The notes under the pieces: model-generated
The model's input: only the letters and a program-made list of their open reading frames with translations
Databases searched by the model: none
Told to the model about the DNA's origin: nothing
Position numbers and translations under genes: made by a program
Assembly (NCBI GenBank): GCA_015143295.1
Contig: CM026560.1
Coordinates: forward strand, 4,838,501-4,902,500
Reading direction: 5' to 3'
Origin: Tetracentron sinense
Lineage: Eukaryota > Streptophyta > Magnoliopsida > Trochodendrales > Trochodendraceae
DNA: 64,000 bases
In this document: piece after piece, positions 55,698-64,000 of the stretch
Position numbering within the stretch: position 1 is the stretch's first letter
Layout of the letters: each line of letters opens with the position of its first letter

Positions 55698-57246
55698 TGA
55701 TGCGGACATCAGAGCATCTAGTGTGCAAGTGTGCAAGTGTGCAACTGTACAAGTGGAGGAGGAGAGCCCCTACACATGTTTCCTTGTGGATGGACGACAT
55801 GTACATGAGGTTGATTCGAGCTTCTGATGGATGATTTGGAGCGTTGAAGGCCTCATGTGCACATAAGACTCATCATGAAGCCCCACATTGGGAAGATGTG
55901 TACATAAGAAGAATTCAGCATATCTCTTTATGTTAGGAGTTTAATTTGGGCTTTTATAAGGCCCAAATTGGGCCTTATGTGTGGTACTATTGAATTATAA
56001 TGTTTGAATAAGTAATTGAAGGTACTTTAGTTTTATTACATGTTATTAGGTTTTTATTATGTTTTAATCTTGGCCATCGATTAGTTTAATGGCCTAGATT
56101 TCATAGGAGGTTTTAAGAGTCTTTATAAATAGTTGTAAAGACTCTTTTATGGGGGACATAATTTTTATGAATAAAACATGAGAGCTTTTTGGCTTTTAGA
56201 ATCTCCTGTGATGGGAATGGTGAGAGGCCATGGTGTGATGCCAACCTTGGAGTGATTCCAAGGTAATCTTTTCTACTATCTTCTTCTCTATCTCTCACAT
56301 TCTCTCTCTCAAATCACTATTCACGGGTTACTATTCACAGCAACTATTCTCTAGTGTTTCTTATCTCTATTCTCTATTTTATTCTTTTCTTCTAAGAACC
56401 CTAATCCAAAAAAACCTAATCCCAGAACCTTAATCTCATAAACCTAATCCAAGGCCCTTAGATCCTTTCCTTCACTATTACAGCCACCAAATCTGCCCCC
56501 ATACCTGTCCCCATTGCTGTCCAGCAATTCTGGGCATAGCCCTTCACTGCTACAGCTTTCCTAACCTTCCCCTTACTGTAACACTTATTCCCAGCCAACC
56601 CTATTGACTACCACAACCTCCCAGGCCTTCCCCAACCCTGCTGAACCTAACCTACCGCTATTCCCACACTGTCCAGCCCCACTCTTACACTAGCACAGCC
56701 CTATCCCCCTTCCCCAACCATGTTCCCTATTGCTGCCCAACTGTTCCTAGCCCTTCTAAGGCTGCCACACCAATCCAATCCACTTCCCCTGTTATCCCAA
56801 ACCCTACTTCAATTGTAAAACCGTAAGACAGCAAAAAGCCCTAAAACCCTAACCTATATTTTGTGATTTCTCCTATTTATTGCTGTTGGTTTGTGATGCT
56901 AGACTCTTTGATATTGAAACCCTAATTACACGCATGTTACCATCCTTAATAATTGTTGAGCCTGAGCTTGTTCTGGAAATCCTCGATTGACAAGGAATAT
57001 CAATTGACTATTGGTTTAAATCCCTAAGCTAGTGGAAGTTTCCACTTCTATTACGATCACCCAATTCAGATTTGAATATTCATTATTGGGGGATTGTGAC
57101 TTGACCTAAGGCATTACTAATTCCCTTATGACTTTCTTTATTGTAATTGTGGAATCTTAAGTAATTTTATGATTTTCCTTATTTCCGCAATTCAATTTTG
57201 ATCTCTCAATTATTGCATCCTAGGTTTATTGCATTGTCCTGCATCA
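55698..57246 (+). mobile_element. Solo LTR (1.55 kb), TGATGC..GCATCA ends
   Basis: Begins TGATGCGGAC and ends GTCCTGCATCA, an inverted match of the ends. Flanks are ATAAG (55693-55697) and GTAAG (57247-57251), one mismatch. TTTATAAATAG at about 56124-56134 and GAATAAAAC at about 56170-56178 give promoter and poly(A)-like signals on the plus strand. No internal region or second LTR. Superfamily uncertain. Confidence 0.75.
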
Positions 57247-57375
57247 GTAAGCCTCGAGGCATGAGGCGTAAGTCTCACAAGAAAACCTCATGATCGCTCA
57301 TTTTAACCAATAAATAAAATATAAATAAATTGCAAAAAGATTCACAAAGTTAAAGAAAGATTATAGTGTGTATAT

Positions 57376-57645
57376 ATATATATATATGGGAATGTTATCC
57401 TTCACCAGACATTTTTACCCCTATGTATTGAATACCATTTTAATAAATATAAGGATATTTTCATATTTTCCATAGGGGACAATTATTAAATAGAAGAGAG
57501 AAAAGGTACAAAAAAAAGTCAAACTGTATTTTCTCTCATACATTTAATGAATGGTCCCACATGAAAATACTAAACTGTCCTTTAATTTTAGTGAGATTGA
57601 TAATTAATATAGGGGTGAAAAAGTCTAGTGAAGGTTACAAGTTCA
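57376..57645. mobile_element. MITE with CCTTCAC(C/T)AGAC ends
   Basis: GTTATCCTTCACCAGACATTTTTACCCCTAT at the left is matched inverted by ATAGGGGTGAAAAAGTCTAGTGAAGGTTAC at the right. It is AT-rich between. A short hairpin GTTCACCC..GAGTGAAC follows at 57649-57661. The border is approximate. Confidence 0.7.
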
Positions 57646-57937
57646 CCCATTGAGTGAACGTTAACGATACCCTATATGTAAATATATATATAGGGAGACA
57701 GAGATGTATATATGCAAACATATAATTTTATTTGTGTACATTGTGTGTGCATGTGGGTGCTCACAAACATATACAAAATACTATACAAATTATGTAACTA
57801 TCAAAAAAATAAGTATAAGGGCAAGCAAATACTGAAATTTAGATTTATTATTTGAATATTGAAGATGTCCAATCATCAATTCATATGGCAGATTTAGAAT
57901 TTTAGTACAAAATTGCAAATGAGTCATGAACTACATT

Positions 57938-58103
57938 GTAAGCCAATAACTCTAAATTTTTGCAATGTCTATTAGGCAAATTAGTATGAATTAGACTCAA
58001 AGGGTTTTAAAAATTAGTTCGTAAGCCAGTAACTCTAAATTTTTGCAATGTCTACTGGGCAAATTAGTGTGAATTAGACTCAAATGGTTTTAAAAATCTA
58101 AAT
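57938..58103. repeat. Two-unit tandem repeat, 83 bp
   Basis: GTAAGCCAATAACTCTAAAT.. at 57938 recurs at 58021 (GTAAGCCAGTAACTCTAAAT..) through GAATTAGACTCAAA(G/T)GGTTTTAAAAAT. The two units are about 93% alike by eye. Confidence 0.9.
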
Positions 58104-58229
58104 ACGTTACACATAATAAATTAAGTGTTAGTTGAAATCAATACATAACCACTTATGCATCTTTAGGATTACGCGGAGATTATTGTAGGCACTCAATTTT
58201 GCACCCTCGTGAGACTTATCATTGTAACA

Positions 58230-58380
58230 AAGTTCTCTGATTTTTTCAGAAGTCCCGAATGACAAGCGACTTTTTTGTCGAGCGATTAATTCCCGAACTA
58301 TTCACGACTTTTTGAAAAAATTATGACTTTTTCAAAAAGTCACGAATTATTCATAACTTTTTTAAAAAGTCTCAAATAAA
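58230..58380. repeat. Cluster of GACTTTTT/AAAAAGTC inverted words
   Basis: GCGACTTTTTTGTCG, CACGACTTTTTGAAAAAATTATG, GACTTTTTCAAAAAGTC (perfect palindrome) and AACTTTTTTAAAAAGTC occur within 150 bp. Part of an unknown repeat. Confidence 0.6.
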
Positions 58381-58569
58381 TATCTAATATATGAAATATG
58401 TTTGTTTATAATTTTCATAATTAGTAATCTTATTTAATATTTTTTCATATGTTGCTCGATTTTTTACCGATTTATTTTCAGATTTTTTGAATTTGGCCTT
58501 TAAAAAAAAATTTCCTAGACGCATAATTCTTGAACTCTGATTTGATAATTTTGGTTAGTATCACTGTGG

Positions 58570-58937
58570 GCAACGAAATTGCCACCCTAACGAGTCAGAT
58601 GCACCAAGTTCAATGCACCCGCTTCACACTTTAATTGATATGGTGCACCAACCATGGGTGCAATGCATCACATCCTAAAATATTTTAATGGTGGTGCATC
58701 ACCTTTGGTGTTCATGATTTACACCAAGTTAAATGGATTGGAGAGTATTATATCACACCACATTCCTCTCCTTAGTGTTGTCCGCGGACACCATATCCGC
58801 ACTTCATTCACCCCGCGGACAGCAGCCATATCATCATCTCATTACAGCCTTCGCAGACAGCAATATCCTTACACTACATCACCTTCTCCAACCACCCCAC
58901 TCATTCTCTCTCCTTATCATTCAACACCATGACATAA
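58570..58937. other. GGTGCA/TGCACC-rich stretch before the palindrome array
   Basis: The words GATGCACCAAG, GGTGCACCA, GGGTGCAATGCA and GGTGGTGCATCACC alternate between strands in 58595-58710, then C/T-rich sequence follows. No coding domain. Confidence 0.4.
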
Positions 58938-59387
58938 GGGGATGTATCATGCTTGATACACCCCACCCTCACCTTAACTTTTTCATTGTCCCTATCCACC
59001 CACCATCCACTTCCTATTCTCATCCACCCTCCACCTATCTCACTCTTTAGCTATGGGGTGTATCATGCTTGAGACACCCCACCTACATCCTATCCTCTCC
59101 TTCTTATCCCTATTCTATCTCCCATTGGTATTGATACTACTGAAAGGTGTTCTATTTGCTCGTAGCTCCCGTTTGATACCTGATAAAGCTTCCTCACGTA
59201 TGCAACCACTCACCTACCACCTATGTCATTCTCTATTTAGGAGGGATGTATCAAGCTTGATACACCCCTTCCACACCACATCACCCCACCTCTTATCTCT
59301 CCTACTTCTTTCTCTACCCACTCACCACTACTCACCTCAAGTTATCTATACTCATCTTTAAGGGGTGTATCAAGCATGATACACCCC
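58938..59387. repeat. Array of four GGGGTGTATCA..TGATACACCCC palindromes
   Basis: Near-perfect palindromes at 58938-58964, 59055-59080, 59242-59268 and 59362-59387. Each has arms (G)GGG(T/A)TGTATCA and TGATACACCC(C) around a 4-bp centre (TGCT, AGCT or AGCA). Spacing is 117, 187 and 120 bp. The spacers are unlike each other in order but all are C/T-rich. Confidence 0.85.
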
Positions 59388-60019
59388 ACCCATACTCTAT
59401 CACCTCACCCATCCTTATCCCCCAATTTCAAATTCCCTCTATCTCTCCTACTTTCTCTCTCCAAACACCACTAATTACACCCACGTGTCTAAGATGATCT
59501 CAACCCCAAGAAGATCTCTCGTACGGTTTTTTGAACTTGGTCTTTCCTATTTGAAAAGAAACCCAAGAGCAACAAATACAGGGGCTGCACATAAAGAAGG
59601 GAGCAGAGAAAAGAAGAGGAGGGGCTCTGGAATTCTTGGTTAACAACAAAGGAGGGGTTCTCTTGATCCTCCATGGTACTCTTTTTCTCTAGCAACAGCC
59701 CACCCAAATGGGCTAGCTAGGCCTCTCTTCTCTCTCGGGACAGCAACCGAAACACGGGTTGCACATCTGGGTTTCTCCAAACAGGGACAATACCTTGTAT
59801 TCCTCCAAGCTCCCAAGGTCTCCATTCAGATGATGCATAGGCCCTCTTGCCATTGGTGATAACAGAAAAAAAAAAGAAAAGAACACAGTGGCTTGTGATT
59901 CTCTCATATAGTCGAGAAACAGTAGCAATCCTCATGTCTTTCACAGCTATCTCATCCAGACATGGGGGCTCTTAGTTCTCTCTTATAGAGGAGAACACAA
60001 CAGAGGCAGCAGTCTTTTA
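59388..60019. other. Unassigned stretch
   Basis: C/T-rich then mixed sequence. Short open frames on both strands (e.g. 59489-59944, minus) overlap each other and have no domain, so I call no gene. Compositionally it is richer in GC than the flanks and could hold an exon of an unknown transcript. Confidence 0.35.
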
Positions 60020-60880
60020 GGCCTTGTTTGGTTGCACTTTCATTTTCTGTTTTCTATTTTTAAAAACAAAAATTTGAAAATTTTTACACAAAATGTGTTT
60101 GGTAAATATGTTTCCACTTTCTGTTTTTAAAAATTAGTAATAAAATTTTTGAAAATCAAGCTAACAGAAATTTTTCTGTTACCTCTATTTTTAAAAACAA
60201 AAATGGAAAACACGGACACACCACCCTCCACCCATTCACCACCACCACCACCACTCACAACCACCACTACACTACTACCCACCACCCACCACCACCACCA
60301 CCCACCACCACTACTGCCACCCACCACCACCACCACCCACCACTACCCACCACCATCACTACCACCACCAACCACAACACGACCACCATATTACCTCCAC
60401 CCACCACCACCACAATACTACCACCACCACCACCCACCCACCCACCCACACACACCACCACCACCTCCACACCACACCACCATCACTACCACCACCCACC
60501 ACAACACCACCATACTACCACCACCATCACTACCGCCACCCACCACCACCATCACTACCACTACCACCCACCACCATCACTACCACCACCCACTACAACA
60601 CCATCATACTACCACCACCCACCCACCACCGCCCCACACCACACCACCATCACTACCACCACCCACCACCACCACCACCACACTACACCACCTACCACGA
60701 CCAACACTATGAATTGAAATATTTAACCATATTTACCAAATGTGTTTTTTTGTTTTCATTTTTTTAAAACAAGTAACAATTAGTAATGCCAAACGTGTTT
60801 CATATTTAAAAAATTTGGAAACAAAAAGTTGTTTCCAATTTTTAAAAACAGAAAAACGGAAGTGCATCCAAACGGCTCCT
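60020..60880. mobile_element. MITE (GTTTGG ends) carrying a CCA-rich array
   Basis: GGCCTTGTTTGGTTGCACTT at the left and AAGTGCATCCAAACGGCTCC at the right are imperfect inverted ends; TTTTTAAAAACAGAAA-type words are also inverted. This is the common plant hAT-like MITE type. The expected 8-bp target duplication was not found. Confidence 0.65.
60216..60708. repeat. (CCA/CAC)n minisatellite, about 490 bp
   Basis: Nearly all bases fit CCACCA, CCACCC, CTACCA or CATCAC triplet units on the plus strand, with no G until CCGCC interruptions. Internal longer-order repeats are visible (CCACCATCACTACCACCA at several places). The strand asymmetry (almost no G) is extreme. Confidence 0.92.
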
Positions 60881-61115
60881 TAGCTTTCCATTACATGAAG
60901 GAAAATGAGAGATCTCTCTCTCACGGTTCTCTCTTCAATGGCGATATCAGGTCGGAGCTACCCCACACATGGGTTGCATGGTAGTGGCCCCCTGATATTT
61001 GGAACCAGCCCATTGGTCGGATCCTCGGAGAGGGTGCTATTGCCCACAATAATGACATATTTCACTCCATCAACAAGATGGAACCCCTCCCAACAGGTTC
61101 CCTCTCACTTCCTTC
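60881..61115. other. Unassigned GC-richer stretch split by the hAT MITE
   Basis: 60905-61115 and 61872 onward were contiguous before the MITE landed. An open frame of 83 codons from 60905 (plus) ends inside the MITE; its part before the MITE is 70 residues with no domain I recognise. Confidence 0.35.
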
Positions 61116-61863
61116 CAAGGTTGTTAAATCGTTATCAAATCGTAAAATCGTTTTAGGACCGATTCAATTCAAATCAGGATTTAAATCGTAAATCGTAAGA
61201 TTCAATCCATTTTTAAAAAATATATAAAAAATTACTAAATAAATCAGAAAAATAGAATAATCTATTGCTCAAAAGATTTCATTCATATATATTGATAAAA
61301 GAAATTAATGAATATTTCATTGCATACACTATAAAAAACACGAATGATATAAAATGAAAAAAAAAAAAAAAAAACAATATCATTAAAGATAAATCAACAA
61401 AAGTAAACTCATATAATCATATTGTATGAGATCAAGTATCAAAAGACTTATGCAATTAAAAAGACTAATAAAATAAACTATCAATTCCAAAACTCCAACC
61501 CCATCATCTTTCTCCTTCTTTTTTTTCCCCTATTTCACAGCAACAGGGAGACAACCCAAATAAGGGTTTTGGCATTCCATAACAGGGGGTTTCCTGTTTC
61601 TTCTCTCTTCTCAAAAGACATAAAGTCCCTTTAAAAAAAATCAAAAGAATATAAAAAATATTTATTTAGTATTGGTCCGTAAAAGGGGTTTCGTGCTCGA
61701 ATCGTATGAATCGTACAATTTAAATCACAAATCGTAATCTGAATCGCAAATCAAATGATATTTACCCAATTAAGATTTACACTTTTGATTTGAATCGTTT
61801 TGTTTGAGATTTGAATCGAATCGTAGGATTTGAATCGTAAATCACAATGATTTAATAACCATG
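61116..61863. mobile_element. hAT-type MITE, copy 1 (748 bp)
   Basis: Ends CAAGGTTGTTAAATC and GATTTAATAACCATG are inverted matches. Perfect 8-bp target duplication CTTCCTTC at 61108-61115 and 61864-61871. Both arms are filled with AAATCGTA/TACGATTT and GAATCG words that pair across the element. 8-bp duplications and CA(A/T)GG ends fit hAT. Confidence 0.9.
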
Positions 61864-61871
61864 CTTCCTTC

Positions 61872-62465
61872 CAACAGTTTTCCTCGGATGTCATGGGAAA
61901 ACCCCCAATAATTGGGGCCGACCTTCAGGCTAGACCATGTAATGGACCATCCATTTGGCTAGACCATGCATTTTTTGGACCCTCAATGGGGGACCAATTA
62001 TATGAGCCAGACCCTTTGGGTCTGAGTAGTCTAACCATAGTGGGACTATCCTTCGGGATGGAATTTACATGGGCCTAGCCTTCGGGCCGGGCTTTGGTAT
62101 GGGCATGCCTTGATCAAACAAAATAAAGGCTACATCTTTTACTCCAACTAACAAGATTAAAAGAAATAGAGAGTGTACCCAACCGGGTGCACACCAAGTA
62201 GGGTGGCTCCACCACTCTGCAACAGGTTAGCCCAAAAGCAAGATCTATGTTACCAAAAAAGGGAGCCTAAAGCAGTAGTACGGGGCCCGCTAATGGGACC
62301 AGCCGAAAGGCCAGACCCGACCCGCAACAAAGCCCAGGAGATGCCAAAATGGCTAACCCTTGGGCCTGCTATTTTGAGGGCCCATAGTCCAAGTTGGCTA
62401 TGGGAACTCACCCTTTTGAAAATCAATCAAAAAGGAGAGGTGCTGCCCAATTTTCTGCAGGATTA
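61872..62465. other. Unassigned stretch between two MITE copies
   Basis: Contains repeated phrases such as GGCTAGACCATG (twice, 61929-61970), GGGACCA and CTTCGGG. No convincing coding signal; open frames of 60-97 codons have no domain. Confidence 0.35.
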
Positions 62466-63112
62466 ATCCATTATCGAAAAGATTCGTTCATATCTATTGA
62501 TAAAAGAAAGTAATGAATATTTCATTGCATACACGATACAAAACGCGAATGAACTCAATAAAACAAAACATAACCCCATTATCATTAAATACAAACCAAC
62601 AAAAGTCAATTCATGTAATCATGTTGTATAAGATCAAGTATCAAAAGACTTGTACAATTAAAAAAACTAATAAAATAAACTATCAAGTTCACCTAGAGTC
62701 CAATTCTCCAACTCCATCTTTCTTCTTCCTCCTTTCTTCTCTTTCCTTTCTCTTTTTTTTTCCTATTTCACAGCAACAGAGAGAAAACCTAAATAGGGGT
62801 TTTGGCATGCCCATAACAGGGGTTTTCCAGTTTCTTTTCTCATCTTAAAAAACATAAAGTACCTTAAAAAAATTTAAAGAATAAAAAACATTAAAAAATA
62901 TTTGTTTAATTATCGGTCTATAAAAGGGGTTTCGAGTTCGAATCGCGTGAATCGCAAAAATTGTACGATTTGAATAGCAAATCGCAATCTGAATCCCAAA
63001 TCAAATAAGATTTACCCAATTAAAATTTTTACTTGCACTTTGAATCGTTTTGCCTTGAATTTGATTCAAATCGTAGGACTTGAATCGCAAATCGGAAGGA
63101 TTTAACAACCAT
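62466..63112. mobile_element. hAT-type MITE, copy 2, left-truncated
   Basis: Matches 61262-61863 throughout (GATAAAAGAAAGTAATGAAT.., CAAGTATCAAAAGACTTG.., GGGGTTTTGGCATGCC..) and ends TTTAACAACCATG like copy 1. The left terminal 150 bp is missing. Confidence 0.8.
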
Positions 63113-63303
63113 GGTCGCTCCAGTTGCAATCGACCCTACAGGTCGCTCTAAATGCAACTGACCCTATGGGTCACTCCAGATGCAATCAACCTTATGGGTC
63201 GCTCCATGTGCAATCAGCCATATGGGTCGCTCCAGGTCCAATCGACCCTATAGCTCGCCCCAAATGCAATACCCCAAATACAACTGACCCTACGGGTCGC
63301 ACC
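63113..63303. repeat. 28-bp tandem array with GACCCTATGGGTC joints
   Basis: Units start at 63113, 63141, 63169, 63197, 63225 and 63253, with a last partial at 63295 after a 42-bp interval. Each reads GGTCGCTCCAGATGCAATC..GACCCTATG, so successive units create the inverted word GACCCTAT/GGGTC. The array begins exactly where MITE copy 2 ends. Confidence 0.92.
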
Positions 63304-64000
63304 ACCAACAAAGACCTCAATGAGGTACTTGTAAGCCCACATAGGGATTGGGCGCCCCCTATTCAGTTCTTCTAAATCAGAGATACTTCCCCAAATCAGG
63401 AATGTAATTAACAATCCGGGTCGGATTGTAAGGATAATCCCCATAAAATAATAAACTCCACACAACAATAAAAATAATTTTATACCAAAATTCGAGATGT
63501 CTAGTCTAAAAAGACGCTTGAAATTTGCATGTACAATCATATTACTTTATCTTTATTACTATTAATTTTTTTTTATTGTTTCCGTTTTTCCCCGAAGTTT
63601 TCCTGACTTTATCGAATTTTGCTGATTTTTCCGAACTAGACCCCCCATTGAATTATTCCCAAACCCCTAGTTTGTTACTATAAGATTTGCAAGATCCTTA
63701 AGCTTGAGAGAGGGATTCCTGAAATATCTGTTTCTTTTTTAAATGACCAAATTACCCTAAATAATCTGACCAAAAGACCCTACCTAAATTGACCAAAATG
63801 CCCCATCCTTGTTTTAAATTGGCCAATCCATTTTTACAGAATGTAACTAAAAGTTGCTTTAGGGTGTCAAAGCATGCGTTTGGCTCCGTATCCATATCTC
63901 ACACTGATAATATCATTGTTGTTGCTCATGGTTTCCACAATTTCATCAGGCTAGGGGATCAGAGAGATGACTTGTTTTAGGAGTGTGAAGGAGAATATTT
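63304..64000. other. Unassigned right edge
   Basis: AT-rich with C-rich patches (TTACCCTAAAT.., CCAAAATGCCCC). A 63-codon frame at 63789-63980 (plus) has no domain I recognise. Could be the start of another repeat that continues outside. Confidence 0.35.

Noticed and set aside
59489-59944. Several overlapping minus-strand frames of 61-75 codons
   Set aside because: They overlap each other in different frames and match nothing I know; composition alone explains them.
60149-60712. 187-codon plus-strand frame rich in His, Pro and Thr
   Set aside because: It is the translation of the CCA array; all three frames stay open because the array has almost no stop triplets. No domain or gene structure.
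63113-63303. CRISPR-like look of the 28-bp array
   Set aside because: There are no unique spacers; the units are contiguous. The genome is a plant.
1-64000. Endogenous pararetrovirus or other viral copy
   Set aside because: All RT sequences seen have LTR-retrotransposon or LINE domain order; no movement or coat protein motif was found.

Overview
The window is nuclear DNA of a flowering plant, most likely a TE-rich (perhaps woody) species that I cannot name. The evidence is spliced plant genes with plastid and cytosolic functions, canonical GT-AG introns, plant-type Ty1/copia, Ty3/gypsy, LINE, Helitron and MITE sequences, and an AT-rich background. Two host genes can be rebuilt by splicing; almost everything else is transposable-element or simple-repeat DNA. 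I saw no tRNA or rRNA gene and no CRISPR array, but I could not run a covariance search.

Layout. 1-4731: Ty3/gypsy element on the minus strand, cut by the window edge; its LTR ends 355 bp before the next gene. 5087-14438 (+): CCB3-like YGGT protein gene, three exons, with an 8.6-kb second intron holding degenerate minisatellites, a gypsy solo LTR, a 5'-truncated LINE and a foldback MITE. 14439-17305: gene flank with nested MITEs. 17306-40706: one 23.4-kb nest of retrotransposons. The host is a short-LTR copia element. Inside its 3' LTR sits a copia-like solo LTR, which holds a gypsy LARD-type element and a gypsy solo LTR. The LARD holds a GAG-only copia element, whose 5' LTR carries a GC-rich foreign block. 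A MITE sits elsewhere in the host 3' LTR. Most joints are supported by target-site duplications, and one also by an empty site in a sister LTR. 40707-43341: dispersed repeats and a decayed fragment of CCB3. 43342-52282 (-): DRE2/anamorsin gene, seven coding exons visible; the short start exon is unresolved, and an antisense LINE sits in one intron. 52283-64000: Helitron, another solo LTR, several MITEs, a palindrome array, a CCA-rich array inside a MITE, two copies of an hAT-type MITE and a 28-bp tandem array.

The two genes have unrelated known roles: CCB3 in haem attachment to plastid cytochrome b6, DRE2 in cytosolic Fe-S protein assembly. They are convergent neighbours separated by the TE island. 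The most unusual signal is shared by otherwise different LTR families: a short cluster of self-complementary CG-containing words (cores such as GGTCGACC, CGATCGATCG, TCGTCGACGA) lies upstream of the LTR TATA box, with a different word in each family. I do not know a published description of this arrangement.
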